Below, piece after piece: positions 52,748-61,852 of a stretch of DNA of 64,000 nt. The stretch comes from JAKRSE01 sp943369295 (GTDB lineage: Bacteria > Armatimonadota > Fimbriimonadia > Fimbriimonadales > Fimbriimonadaceae): positions 124,001-188,000 of the forward strand of contig CALRMU020000001.1 in NCBI GenBank assembly GCA_943369295.1, written 5' to 3'. The notes beneath the pieces are model-generated. The model did no database searches, was not told where the DNA came from, and saw only the letters and a program-made list of their open reading frames with translations. The position numbers and the translations under genes were made by a program. Position 1 is the stretch's first letter; the number at the start of each line of letters is the position of its first letter.

Positions 52748-53734
52748 CTAGCCTGCCTTAGCTTTAATCTGGTCAATTTCCTTCAGAACGTAATCCAGCG
52801 ACTGCTGTGATGTTTGAGGAGTGACTACAGTGCAGGCGCGGCCGGTGTTAAGGCAGTCCACAAAGTCAGCCAGTTCAGCCGCATAGCCGCCCAGGTCACT
52901 GAGGTTTCCACCGCCTTCGGCGGCGATCTTCACCATCTCAGGGAACTCTGGTTCGGCGTCAGGCCGATAAACTCCGATCGGGCAGTTATCCCAAATGACA
53001 GCGCCCTTTTCGAAGACAGCCCTGAAGGCCATCTTGAAAGGAGATCCTGTTGGCAGGTTCCAGCCCCCTTCTAGATGGGCAATGGTTTTGCCTCCTCTGT
53101 AGCTCATGGTGGTGAAAACATGGCTCGGACCCTTCTCATCCAGGGTTCCCCAGGTGTCCATGGTGTCTGGTTCGCCAAGCAGATAAAGAATGTAGTCGGT
53201 ATCGTGGATGTGCATATCAAGCACACCGCCACCAGCTCTTTCTTCTGACCTTAGCCATTGGTCAGTTGACCAGGCAGGGAAGCCGCCGTAACGGGTGAGG
53301 TTGACACTGAGCAGAGCGCCCAGTTCGCCGCTGTCATTCAGCTCCTTCAGCTTCACATATTCCGGCCAATAGCGAATGCAGTGAGCGATAAAGAGCTTGA
53401 CCCCCTTTTCTTCGCAGACCTTGGTCATCTCAGCCGCTTCTTCGCGGGTGCGGGCCATGGGTTTTTCGCACACTACGTTGAGCCCCAGATTTGCGGCGGC
53501 AATGGTGAGTGCGGCATGGGTGTCGGTGGGGGTGCAGATATCGACCACATTGCAGTGCTCGGCAAGCTCTTCCAAGCTCGAGAAAGTTCGGATTCCGAAC
53601 TGTTCGGCAAAGGGCTGAGCCCTTTCGGATCCGTGGTCAAAGACTCCTACCAGTTCAGCTCCGGGCAGACCCTTGTAAACCTGGGCGTGCATTTTGCCCA
53701 TGAAGCCAGCGCCAGTGATTCCGATCTTCTGCAT
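52748..53734 (-). CDS. Gfo/Idh/MocA family oxidoreductase
   Basis: A 328-residue NAD(P)-dependent oxidoreductase: Rossmann motif ITGAGFMGKMHA, the family EKPMARTREEA motif (EKP, about residues 92-94), and a C-terminal alpha/beta domain with GGGVLDMHIHDTDYILYLLGEP, where H and D are typical catalytic residues. Members oxidise sugars or cyclitols such as myo-inositol or glucose. No operon partner; it is divergent from the S9 peptidase gene across a 78-base gap. Confidence 0.9.
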   Translation of the reverse strand: MQKIGITGAGFMGKMHAQVYKGLPGAELVGVFDHGSERAQPFAEQFGIRTFSSLEELAEHCNVVDICTPTDTHAALTIAAANLGLNVVCEKPMARTREEAAEMTKVCEEKGVKLFIAHCIRYWPEYVKLKELNDSGELGALLSVNLTRYGGFPAWSTDQWLRSEERAGGGVLDMHIHDTDYILYLLGEPDTMDTWGTLDEKGPSHVFTTMSYRGGKTIAHLEGGWNLPTGSPFKMAFRAVFEKGAVIWDNCPIGVYRPDAEPEFPEMVKIAAEGGGNLSDLGGYAAELADFVDCLNTGRACTVVTPQTSQQSLDYVLKEIDQIKAKAG

Positions 53735-53812
53735 TCTGTTTGGACTCTACCACCAGACATAGCTTGGTTACACTCACATCCAGCTTCGAAGTCGCTCATA
53801 ATAGTCGAACTT

Positions 53813-55912
53813 ATGGGCCCTTTTTTTCCTCAGCGCCTCGGCCTTGGCCTTAAGGGTCTGGCCCTGGCGGCTCTCTTTGTTGTCCCTGCCTACGGTCTAA
53901 GCCAAAGCCGCTTGGCCGAGATGCCGGGGGCAGCCAAGGCACAGCAGATTCGAGGCGAGCTTTCAAAGGGACTCAAAATTGCCCGGCTTTCGGTCAGGTG
54001 GACTCCAGAGGGCTTTCCTGCTTGGCAGGATGGGTCGAGCTGGGTGGCTCTGAACACAAAGACTCTGGAGGAAGTAAAGCTTGATGCTGGTCCGGCTGTA
54101 GATCGCCCCAGGAGGGGCCCTGGCCGTGGCCGACAGGCAGCAGAGGTGGATGCTCCAGCTGCTGGGGTGAAGGCAGTCTCCAAGGGCGGACACGTTTTTC
54201 TGGTCAAGGATGGTAAGGAAACTCAGATTTCCAAGCCAGAAATGGGCGGAGCAAGGATCAAGCACGGACAGGCTTCCTGGGTTTATGGGGAAGAGCTGGG
54301 CCAGAACGAAGCCATGGGCTTCTCTTCAGATTCCAAGTGGCTCTGGTTCTATCGTTTCGATGAAACTGAGGTCAAGGACACTCATTTGGCTCTCGGGCAG
54401 GCCACACCCCAGACTTGGCTAGAAGTGGAAGCCTATCCTAAACCAGGCCAGCCTAACCCTTTGGTTGATTTATATGTCGCCAACACCGAGACAGGAGAAC
54501 CTCACAAGGTTCAGGTGCGCCCTGGCGAGTTTAATGATGGGATCGGCCACTATGTTTACAACATCAAGTGGCGTCCCGCCTCAAACAATCTGATTTTTCA
54601 CCGTTTGGATAGAAGGCACAAAGTGAGAGAAATCTGCTCTTGGGACCCTTCTACCAAAAGGGTCAAGGTTCTTGACCGAGAAGAGAACCCGGCTGCCTGG
54701 GTTGAGGATCCGACTGCCCTGACCTTTTTGGAGAATCTGCCTGGTGCCAAGGAGTCCGATCTCAATTCGGCCCTCATTCTCAGCGAATCCAGCGGCTACA
54801 CCAATCTCTATCGTTTGAACCTAGTGCAGGGGGGCAGAACGCCTCTGACCCGAGTTGGCTTCGACCTGCGAAGCATCGCTAGAATCGACCTTGAAAAGAG
54901 AGAGATCGATGTCATGGCGATTCCTGGCACCAAAGGCATGAGACAGCTTTATCGCCTCAATCTTGCCACGGGTCAGTTCCGTAGCATCACCGATCCTGCT
55001 TTTCACCACGAAGTACAGATTTCACCAAATGGTGAGTTTGTCATTGATCGTGTCTCGAACGCAGCCACACCTCCGAGTGTTCGGCTTTTAAACAGCAAGG
55101 GCGAGGTTGTTAAGGTTCTGCAGGAATCTGATGTCTCAGTGCTTGAAGCACAAAAGTATCCTCGTCCAGAAGCCTTTACCTTTAGGTCAGCCGATGGAGT
55201 GACAATGCTGAATGGCATGGTTCACCTGCCGCCTTCCAGCTACCTTGGCCCTCGCCCCATTCTGGTTCAGGTTTACGGCGGTCCCCTTGGCCTCTCTGCT
55301 GATTCGTGGAACGAAGATTTCGAAACTCCTTCGAACGCCGCCGACTATGGTTTTGCTGTCGTCAAGCTAGAGGTCAGGGGAGGCGGCGGCCGGGGCCGAG
55401 CTTTCCGCAACGCTCTCTACCAAAAGATGGGTCAGATCGAAATTGACGACCTCGCGGCTGGGGTCAAGTCTCTTGTCGGCAGATCAAGGCTCGATCTCAG
55501 CCGAGTTGGAATCGAAGGGACTTCTTACGGCGGCTACGCTTCGCTCATGGCGATTCTGCGCCATCCCGATGTTTTTCATGCCGCCGCTTCGCAGAGCTGT
55601 GTTTCTGACTGGCGAAACTACGACACCATCTACACCGAGCGCTACATGGGGGTTCTGCCCGAAAGCAAGGAAGCCTATGATGCCGGTTCTGGAGTGCTGA
55701 TGGCTGACAAGCTTAAAGGCTGGCTGATGATCTACTACGGAACCGCTGACGACAACACCCACCCCAGCAACAGCCTTCAGGTGATCCGTGCTCTGCAGCG
55801 AGCCAACAAGAGCTTTGAAGTCCAGGTCGGAGTTGATGTCGGGCACAGCGGAATGAACTTCGCCCGCATGATGGAGTTCTTCATCGAGCGTCTGGTGGCT
55901 GGGCGTGAATGA
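53813..55912 (+). CDS. S9 (dipeptidyl-peptidase IV-like) serine peptidase
   Basis: A 699-residue exported peptidase: a signal-like hydrophobic N-terminus (GLALAALFVVPAYGLSQS), a beta-propeller N-terminal domain (about 50-430) and an alpha/beta-hydrolase domain with catalytic S571 in GTSYGGYAS, D646 or D647 in GTADDNTH and H678 in VGHSG. LEVRGGGGRG and YGGPLGL are S9 oxyanion-region motifs. It removes dipeptides from peptide N-termini or acts as an oligopeptidase. The ATG at 53813 is chosen because the longer frame only shadows the oxidoreductase. It overlaps the HAD gene by eight bases. Confidence 0.92.
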   Translation: MGPFFPQRLGLGLKGLALAALFVVPAYGLSQSRLAEMPGAAKAQQIRGELSKGLKIARLSVRWTPEGFPAWQDGSSWVALNTKTLEEVKLDAGPAVDRPRRGPGRGRQAAEVDAPAAGVKAVSKGGHVFLVKDGKETQISKPEMGGARIKHGQASWVYGEELGQNEAMGFSSDSKWLWFYRFDETEVKDTHLALGQATPQTWLEVEAYPKPGQPNPLVDLYVANTETGEPHKVQVRPGEFNDGIGHYVYNIKWRPASNNLIFHRLDRRHKVREICSWDPSTKRVKVLDREENPAAWVEDPTALTFLENLPGAKESDLNSALILSESSGYTNLYRLNLVQGGRTPLTRVGFDLRSIARIDLEKREIDVMAIPGTKGMRQLYRLNLATGQFRSITDPAFHHEVQISPNGEFVIDRVSNAATPPSVRLLNSKGEVVKVLQESDVSVLEAQKYPRPEAFTFRSADGVTMLNGMVHLPPSSYLGPRPILVQVYGGPLGLSADSWNEDFETPSNAADYGFAVVKLEVRGGGGRGRAFRNALYQKMGQIEIDDLAAGVKSLVGRSRLDLSRVGIEGTSYGGYASLMAILRHPDVFHAAASQSCVSDWRNYDTIYTERYMGVLPESKEAYDAGSGVLMADKLKGWLMIYYGTADDNTHPSNSLQVIRALQRANKSFEVQVGVDVGHSGMNFARMMEFFIERLVAGRE

Positions 55913-56684
55913 CACAGATCTAAGCGGAATTCGGGCGGTTCTGCTTGACCTCGATGGCACAGTCTATCGAGGTTCACAGGTGATCCCCGGTGCGCCTGAG
56001 GCAGTTTACCAAATGGTTGAAGCAGGGTTGGCCGTCCGGTATCTGACCAACAACTCAGCCGCTCGGCCTGAGGAGATTAGTAACAAACTCAATGCAATGG
56101 GTGTGCCTTGCGAGCCAAGCTGGGTGGCTGGGACAGGTCCGGCAGCTGCAGCCAAGGCTCTATCGCTTGGATTCAGAGAAGCGATGGTTGTCGGAGAGCC
56201 ATGCCTGAAGCAGACCTTTTCTGAAGCTGAATTCAGCCTGAGAGATGACAGTCAAGCTCCTTTACTCGTCTCAGGCATCTGTCGAACTTTCGATTACAAA
56301 ATGCTCGATTCGGCTCTTCAGGTTCTGCTTAGCGGGGCATTCTGGATTGCCACCAATCGTGACGGCAGCTACCCGCTGGAAGGAGGGCGACTCCAGCCAG
56401 GTTCGGGAGCCATCGTGGCTGCCATCGAAGCGGCGGCGGGTCGTGGCCCCGATATCGTGATCGGCAAGCCAGAGCCACTGATGATTCACCAAATTGTTAC
56501 TGATCTCAATCTCAGCATTGATCAAGTGATCATGGTGGGGGATAGGGAAGACACCGATCTTGATGCAGGACGCAGAGCGGGCTGCCCGACCTGGCTTGTC
56601 CTTACTGGTTACGAGCAGCAGCCATTGCCGGGTCAGGATGGCAGTGCTGATCTCTCGGGCTTGGTTTCGGCGCTTGGGTTCTAA
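55905..56684 (+). CDS. HAD-IIA family sugar/nucleotide phosphatase
   Basis: A 259-residue HAD phosphatase of the NagD/PGP type with GTG start. Motif I is LLDLDGTVYRG (nucleophile D of DLDGT), motif II is LTNNSA, motif III IGKPEP and motif IV VGDREDTDLDAG. The cap type fits class IIA; likely substrates are phosphoglycolate, p-nitrophenyl-like or sugar phosphates. It overlaps the S9 peptidase gene by eight bases in another frame, so it is in the same operon. A terminator follows. Confidence 0.9.
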   Translation: MNDTDLSGIRAVLLDLDGTVYRGSQVIPGAPEAVYQMVEAGLAVRYLTNNSAARPEEISNKLNAMGVPCEPSWVAGTGPAAAAKALSLGFREAMVVGEPCLKQTFSEAEFSLRDDSQAPLLVSGICRTFDYKMLDSALQVLLSGAFWIATNRDGSYPLEGGRLQPGSGAIVAAIEAAAGRGPDIVIGKPEPLMIHQIVTDLNLSIDQVIMVGDREDTDLDAGRRAGCPTWLVLTGYEQQPLPGQDGSADLSGLVSALGF

Positions 56685-56693
56685 GATCTCGCA

Positions 56694-56728
56694 AAAAAGA
56701 GCCTGACCAATCTGGCCAGGCTCTTTTT
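56694..56728. terminator. Bidirectional intrinsic terminator
   Basis: AAAAAGAGCCTG (56694-56705) pairs with CAGGCTCTTTTT (56717-56728); located between the HAD gene and the convergent flotillin-like gene. Confidence 0.9.
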
Positions 56729-56745
56729 GTTAGTCGAGGCGATGC

Positions 56746-58089
56746 TTACCGCTGAACTGGCGGAGTGGAGAAGAAAGGCTTGGGGAAGTCTTCCTGAATC
56801 TGAGCCGCTGGAACGGTGAACTCCTCTGCCTTCGTTTCGATGGCAGGCGAAGGAAGCTGAGGAGCTGACTGGGCGCCTTCCACCGGAGCCATCTGCTGCA
56901 GCTTGGCTACAACATCAACTCCGAAAAGCTCCTTGATCTGCTCGGCGACTCCTACCAGCCGAGAAGCATCGCTGCCGCCGCCCGATCCAGTATCGATGAC
57001 CGTGTACTTCTGCACATTGGTCTGGCCGATAGTGGCGGTGAGCTGCTGAATGATCGGCTCGATCTTTTGGATCAAGAAGATCTCTCGTGCATTGTCACCG
57101 GCCTGTGTCCAAGCTTCAGAAAGCTGGGAAAGGGCGGAGGCACGGGCCTTGCCATCTTCGATAATGCTCGCGACACTGGCAGCGGCCTGCGCTTCCATTG
57201 CCTCACATCGTGCTTTAGCGGGGGCGATGACGTCGGCATCAAGCTGGGCACGAACCTGGTCGAGCCTTGCCTTCTGAACGTCAAGCTCGGCTCTCGCTCT
57301 GGCCACCTTGGCAGCGACCAAAGCCTGCTCTTCTGCGATCACTGCTGCGCGGCGGGTGATTGCGTCTTGGACTGATCTTTCGCCTTCTGCCTTGGTGATG
57401 TCAATCTGGGCGGCGATTCGAGCTTCAGTTTCTCTTTCGCTGTTTTCGCTGGATCGAACCGAGGCATCAGCGCGGGCAATGGCTTCCGCTACTCGTGCCG
57501 AACTTAGAAGCTCAGCATTGCGGATTCGACCAATCGAGTCCAGGTACTTCACGTCGTCCGTGATGTTCTGAATCCTCAAGGTATCCACCACCAGGCCAAG
57601 AGCATTCATATCCTGCTCGCCTTCCTGAACCAGCCTTTCCTGAAAAAGGCTTCGGTCTTCGTTGAGCTGTTCTGGGGTCAGGGTTGCCAAAACGCCTCGA
57701 AGGCTGCCTTCAAGGGTGGCCTTGGCCACCTGCATTATTTCTGCTCGGCTCTTGCCCAAAAACCTCTCAATGGCGTTGTGAACCAAGGGTTCGTGGCTGG
57801 CGATCTTGACGTTGGCAACTCCGACAACATTCACCGGCACGCCGCCCTTTGCGTAGGCGTTGGTGGCGTTGAGCTCAATGGTCATGTTAGTCAGGTCAAC
57901 CGTGTCAACCCTTTCAACAAAGGGGCGACGAACGCCCAGAGTTCCCTTGACCAAGCGGTATCCCCTGGCTCCTGATCCGCCTGAGAAGACGAGGATCTGG
58001 TTGGGAGGGCACTGATGAAGGTGACCCCAAATGCCTGCTCCGATGAGGAACAGCAGCGTTACGACAACACCGATGATCACGTAAGTCAC
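56746..58089 (-). CDS. Flotillin-like SPFH protein (second)
   Basis: A 447-residue protein with an N-terminal membrane helix (VIIGVVVTLLFLIGAGIWG), an SPFH/band 7 domain (about 30-200, CPPNQILVFSGG, RPFVERVDTVDL, LEGSLRGVLATLTPEQLNEDR) and a long coiled coil (about 210-330, rich in AxxxA and EAxA patterns, RARAELDVQKARLDQVRAQL). This is the flotillin layout, associated with membrane microdomains. It overlaps the next SPFH gene by four bases. The C-terminal tail is Pro/Ser/Gln-rich. Confidence 0.9.
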   Translation of the reverse strand: MTYVIIGVVVTLLFLIGAGIWGHLHQCPPNQILVFSGGSGARGYRLVKGTLGVRRPFVERVDTVDLTNMTIELNATNAYAKGGVPVNVVGVANVKIASHEPLVHNAIERFLGKSRAEIMQVAKATLEGSLRGVLATLTPEQLNEDRSLFQERLVQEGEQDMNALGLVVDTLRIQNITDDVKYLDSIGRIRNAELLSSARVAEAIARADASVRSSENSERETEARIAAQIDITKAEGERSVQDAITRRAAVIAEEQALVAAKVARARAELDVQKARLDQVRAQLDADVIAPAKARCEAMEAQAAASVASIIEDGKARASALSQLSEAWTQAGDNAREIFLIQKIEPIIQQLTATIGQTNVQKYTVIDTGSGGGSDASRLVGVAEQIKELFGVDVVAKLQQMAPVEGAQSAPQLPSPAIETKAEEFTVPAAQIQEDFPKPFFSTPPVQR

Positions 58090-59465
58090 TTGTTTTCCTC
58101 CTTCGCTGCTTCGAGGGCAGCTGCTTCTCTGGCAGCGATCTTTGCATCTGCCCTTGCATCGGCTCTGGCATCGGCACGAGCCTCTGCCGCCAGGTCATCT
58201 CGACCCGAAATCGAACCAGGAATGTTGATGCCCACCGTTCGGTCAACAGCATCAAAGACAGACTGCAGCATATCGGGATATGCCGAAAGGTAGTTGGGAA
58301 GACTGTGCCCTTGGCCGCCATCGATGATCGAGAGGTTCTCGACCTTGATCTTGGAGACACCGCTTACGGCGGCGGCAAGAATCTTGTCCAGCTCTTCAAT
58401 AAGGGCGATCTGCTTGGCAGCAGGTCCGGCTGTCTTCCAGCTGTCGTGTAGAACTGTGAGGGCTTCAGCAACTGCGCGGCCCTTTTCTCGAATCTTTGCT
58501 GCGTCGCCGCGAGCGAGAAACTCTTGAGCGGTCCTTTGTGCTTCTGCCGGAAGAACCTCTTCGACCTGAAGCCTCAAGGTTTCAAGCTGGCTTCTTACCT
58601 GCTGAAGTTCTTTTTCAGCGATGGCTCGTGCTTCGCGGGCCGCGGCAGATGTCTTTTCTTCTTCGGACTTGACCTGAGAGTCGACTTCTGCCTTGATTCG
58701 GCGGAGGTCGTTCTGCATAGCCAGAACCTTAGAATCAACATTGGCGCGGGTGACACTGCTTCGTCCGACGTTGACCGATTCAGACTGCTCGGCTCCTCGC
58801 TTTGCGTCTGATTCAGAAATCTCAGCTTCTCGCAAAACAGCTGCGATGGCTTTTCTGCCAGTCGCATCAAGGTAGCCGACCTCGTCACTGACGTGGAGAA
58901 TCTTGAAGGTATCCAGGTGAAGTCCAAGCTTCATCAAGTCCTCCTCTGTTTCCTTGGCCAGGCTGTCGGCAAAGGTCAATCGGTCTTCGTTCACCTGTTC
59001 TGGGGTCAGGTTGGCCACAACGCCTCGCAGGTGGCCTTCTAGGGTCTCCTTGGCGCCTCGTCTCAGCTCAGAAACATCTCGGTTCAGCCATCTTTCAATG
59101 GCATTGTGAATAATGCGCTCGTCGCTGGAAATCTTGACATTGGCGATTGCTTCCAAGTTCATGGCGATGCCACCCTTGGAGTAGGCGTTTCGCACTGCGA
59201 TCGGCACTTCCATGAGGTTCAGCGACATGCGGTCAACCCGCTGCAGACCCGGGATTCTAAATCCCAAACCGCTCCGGATTTTCGGCCGCTTTTTGCCTAG
59301 GCCGCTGATAACCATGACTTGGTTGGGCGGACAGATGACGAACATCGTTCTGATAAAGAGAACGAAGAGGATGATGACTCCTAGGGCAGCCACGGCCCCC
59401 ACGACAATCTGCCCAATTGGGCCGATGCCAGCTAAAGCAACTGTGTTCTGCATTGCGATTTCCAT
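58086..59465 (-). CDS. Flotillin-like SPFH protein (first)
   Basis: A 459-residue protein, similar in layout to its neighbour: membrane helix (about residues 18-38), SPFH domain (CPPNQVMVISGLGKK, LEGHLRGVVANLTPEQVNEDRL) and coiled coil (about 230-330). The C-terminus ends in a tandem charged repeat, EARADARADARADAKIAAREAAALEAAKEENK (seen over residues 428-459), where the four-residue unit RADA recurs. Two SPFH proteins with an NfeD-like protein form one operon, in the order NfeD, SPFH, SPFH. Confidence 0.9.
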   Translation of the reverse strand: MEIAMQNTVALAGIGPIGQIVVGAVAALGVIILFVLFIRTMFVICPPNQVMVISGLGKKRPKIRSGLGFRIPGLQRVDRMSLNLMEVPIAVRNAYSKGGIAMNLEAIANVKISSDERIIHNAIERWLNRDVSELRRGAKETLEGHLRGVVANLTPEQVNEDRLTFADSLAKETEEDLMKLGLHLDTFKILHVSDEVGYLDATGRKAIAAVLREAEISESDAKRGAEQSESVNVGRSSVTRANVDSKVLAMQNDLRRIKAEVDSQVKSEEEKTSAAAREARAIAEKELQQVRSQLETLRLQVEEVLPAEAQRTAQEFLARGDAAKIREKGRAVAEALTVLHDSWKTAGPAAKQIALIEELDKILAAAVSGVSKIKVENLSIIDGGQGHSLPNYLSAYPDMLQSVFDAVDRTVGINIPGSISGRDDLAAEARADARADARADAKIAAREAAALEAAKEENK

Positions 59466-59491
59466 GTGTGTGTTACAACAAAAAATACTTT

Positions 59492-60163
59492 CTAAAGGTT
59501 CTCTTGGTTGAGTTCCTTAACAATTTCTTGACTCGGAATCACTCTTGCAGTGCTTCCAACTATAGAGACGATAATGACTTCTTCCCCTTCTTGTATCTCT
59601 ACTCCTGTATCACTTATAGCGGTCATATCGATCCACTCTTCCCTGACATAAAGCCTCACTCTTCCCAGGCTTCCTGGCCTTGCCGCTACGCTCAGCCGAC
59701 CACTGGAGCCGATGAAGTCCTTGGATTTGGTGGAAGCGTCAACTTGTGAAAGATTGAGAACTCTCCAGGCATAGGATCCTACAAGGGCAACAAAGACCCC
59801 TGTAAGGAGGCTCGCAATGAGGGTAAATGGCTCCTGAGAAGCCCGCAAGAGGGTGAGGGCAGTGCCTGTCAGGCCAAAGGTGGCAGCCAGGTAGATCCAG
59901 AACCGAATAGTAAGGAAGGGCAGCCAGACAGCAGGGTCCCGAGGGAGTTCGGCTGTGTGGTGGAGAAGGGATTCCAACTCGTGGGGGGAGTGGTCTCCCA
60001 CCGAACCGGGGTGGTCCATGTGCAGATCAGGTCCATCCACATGAACATCAGTGTCGGTGGCCGAAACTTCGGCGTCGTGGCCTCCTAGGACTCCTCCGAG
60101 AGCAGCCAAAAGAACAAGCCCACCACCCACTATTGCGAGTGCAAGATAGAGACCCAGCACCAA
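59492..60163 (-). CDS. NfeD-like membrane protein
   Basis: A 223-residue protein: one N-terminal membrane helix (VLGLYLALAIVGGGLVLLAAL), a His/Asp-rich extracytoplasmic segment (HDAEVSATDTDVHVDGPDLHMDHPGSVGDHSPHE, about 28-62), two more helices (about 85-130) and a C-terminal OB-fold of the NfeD type (GSSGRLSVAARPGSLGRVRLYVREEWIDMTAISDTGVEIQEGEEVIIVSIVGSTARV). NfeD-like proteins are usually encoded with flotillins. The His/Asp-rich loop might bind metal; that is a guess. First gene of the operon. Confidence 0.85.
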   Translation of the reverse strand: MVLGLYLALAIVGGGLVLLAALGGVLGGHDAEVSATDTDVHVDGPDLHMDHPGSVGDHSPHELESLLHHTAELPRDPAVWLPFLTIRFWIYLAATFGLTGTALTLLRASQEPFTLIASLLTGVFVALVGSYAWRVLNLSQVDASTKSKDFIGSSGRLSVAARPGSLGRVRLYVREEWIDMTAISDTGVEIQEGEEVIIVSIVGSTARVIPSQEIVKELNQENL

Positions 60164-60206
60164 TTGGTACTATGGCCCAAAAGGGGGTTTGGTTGCCCGG
60201 TTGAGT

Positions 60207-60908
60207 CTATTGCGTGGCCGCGAGGTTCCGAAGTCGATTGAGGATAAGCCCGACCCTGCCTTGACTCGCGGCATCTGGGTCAAGGCAGCATTCGATGCCG
60301 AACTCCGCCTTTGGATCTGAGAGCAGCAGCTTCGCTTGATCTGCCAGGAACGCACGAACTTCATTTGGTGTCGTTAGAAGCTCTTTTAACAGCTCAGGTC
60401 TTCCATCTAGCACGGAGACGACATCCTCAAAGTCTCTACTTGCCAAGTAGTCTCCATTCCCTTCCCTTGTTGGCGATCGAAAGGCGTCGAACTTGCAGGC
60501 AAGAAAGCACGGACCACTGATAACGCGCACTTTGCGACCTTTGGGTGTCGTCTCCCAGTGCCAATCCTTCAGGCAGAAGGGATACCACTGGTTTGAGAAG
60601 CCGAGGACAGTTTCGTCCACAGGCATCACATCGAGTATCAAGCCGCCCTGCCTGAATCGGCAGATCGGGCCGAAGGGATCGTGCTCAAAACCTAGGTGTC
60701 TCAGTCGTTCCTCGACTTTGTGATACTCGAGCTTCGTTGTCGCTTCGACAATGACATCGGCGTCATCTGTCATCCTCGCCTTGCGAGAATGTGGGTCCGT
60801 TATGAGGAATCCCAGTACGGAGCCTCCAAGATAAATGACTTCGTCAGAGTAGTCGCCCAGCATATTTGCAGCCATGTCTATCAGGCCAAGGGGTTCTATT
60901 GGCCTCAC
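60207..60908 (-). CDS. Nucleotidyltransferase-fold protein (type IV toxin-like)
   Basis: A 233-residue protein with the AbiEii-type nucleotidyltransferase signature: LGGSVLG (G28-G29-S30 region) and TDDADV at 47-52 with acidic residues D49 and D51. Later parts (KFDAFRSPTREGNGDYLASRDFEDVVSVLDGRPELL) also match this family, in which the K-x-D/A pattern follows the fingers. In AbiEii/MenA toxins this fold modifies tRNA or other targets. The ATG overlaps the stop of the winged-helix gene (ATGA), so the pair is one unit. Confidence 0.8.
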   Translation of the reverse strand: MRPIEPLGLIDMAANMLGDYSDEVIYLGGSVLGFLITDPHSRKARMTDDADVIVEATTKLEYHKVEERLRHLGFEHDPFGPICRFRQGGLILDVMPVDETVLGFSNQWYPFCLKDWHWETTPKGRKVRVISGPCFLACKFDAFRSPTREGNGDYLASRDFEDVVSVLDGRPELLKELLTTPNEVRAFLADQAKLLLSDPKAEFGIECCLDPDAASQGRVGLILNRLRNLAATQ

Positions 60909-61414
60909 GAGTTAAGCCTCTTGGAAATCTCTTCTGCCGCCATACTTCTTTCTCTCGCTCTGCCATCCCTAAGCGCATCTACAAGCGAAAGGACCTCATA
61001 GAGCGGTCTGTCTTCTTTGACGGCTAGTGGTACTGAGGGGTGAAGGGGATCAAGGGAAAGCCCCATGACCTCGCCTTCAGGATCTGGCCAGACAGGTCGA
61101 AGATCATCAGACGATGCGATGATTTTTTCATCGAGGGGTGGGCCAGCCCATCCTGTCGGCATGCCTCGGACAAGTCCACCCCTAACAGGAGGCATGTACC
61201 ATCGCACCCCTGAAACTAAGGCCTGCTCCAGAGCCGCAGAATTAACTTTTCGGCTACGCGGACTATAAAGCCTCGACTCCGCCGCCCGCTTCAGACCCTC
61301 GTTCACAGAACGAGAGCTGATATGAAGCTCCTTGGCCAGGCTCATCTGGCTCCAGGGCTGATCCTTTTTGCAGTGAATTTTCAAGAGAATCACGATATCC
61401 AGCGGTCTCAGCAT
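60905..61414 (-). CDS. Winged helix-turn-helix regulator paired with the nucleotidyltransferase
   Basis: A 169-residue protein with an N-terminal helix-turn-helix (MLRPLDIVILLKIHCKKDQPWSQMSLAKELHISSRSVNEGLKRAAE) and a low-complexity C-terminal half. In AbiE-like systems the antitoxin AbiEi is a winged-helix repressor; this gene is shorter and only generally similar, so the role of antitoxin or autoregulator is inferred from the ATGA overlap with the nucleotidyltransferase gene and a palindrome beside the start codon. Confidence 0.7.
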   Translation of the reverse strand: MLRPLDIVILLKIHCKKDQPWSQMSLAKELHISSRSVNEGLKRAAESRLYSPRSRKVNSAALEQALVSGVRWYMPPVRGGLVRGMPTGWAGPPLDEKIIASSDDLRPVWPDPEGEVMGLSLDPLHPSVPLAVKEDRPLYEVLSLVDALRDGRARERSMAAEEISKRLNS

Positions 61415-61421
61415 AATGTCT

Positions 61422-61445
61422 ATTTACCATTTCGGAATGGTAAAT
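61422..61445. promoter_or_regulatory. Palindromic operator of the wHTH/nucleotidyltransferase pair
   Basis: ATTTACCATT (61422-61431) and AATGGTAAAT (61436-61445), a perfect 10-bp inverted repeat around TCGG, eight bases upstream of the minus-strand start at 61414. The position suits an autoregulatory operator for the helix-turn-helix protein. Confidence 0.7.
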
Positions 61446-61478
61446 GACCGCTATTGTTCCCAAGTTCAGCAATTGGAC

Positions 61479-61596
61479 CTCTCCCAAGCGGGCGCAGTGT
61501 TTCGTTTTCCAGTGAGAGTTTCTTGAGTCGGTGGCATCGACCGCCGCTAGAGAGGCCCCCAATTGCGACCTCCTCACCGGGCCGATGAGCTTTTTT
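61479..61596 (+). pseudogene. Degenerate duplicate of the ubiE 5' region
   Basis: GCAATTGGACCT...AGCGGGC and later blocks match the ubiE upstream region from 62530 (about 75% over 75 bases). Then AGAGGCCCCC matches 62636-62645 and CGACCTCCTCA(C)CGGGCCGATGAGC matches 62714-62736, so the copy lacks about 68 bases internally. It is thus a broken piece of promoter and coding start. The rest of 61415-61852 shows the operator above and no gene. Confidence 0.7.
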
Positions 61597-61852
61597 GACC
61601 GCTAGTTGAGAGCGGCACCTTTATGCTTTCACTGCTTTAGCTGCAGATCTCGGCCTTACAAAACCATTTCAGTCACGAAAAATCAGCGCATCAGCTCGCG
61701 CAACTGTATGCTTTTTGTAAATTGTGGTATACGATGGCCCTCGGGGGTAGTCGCCATTATTCGATGGGTTGTCCAGAGCTCTTCCTAGCTAAAGGGAGTC
61801 TGCGAGGGTGTCCAGGGTGAGCTTTGGCGATAGATCACAGGGAATCAAAATC

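Noticed and set aside
53381..53812. Upstream extension of the S9 peptidase frame
   Set aside because: It runs antisense through the Gfo/Idh/MocA gene; the signal-like N-terminus begins at the ATG at 53813.
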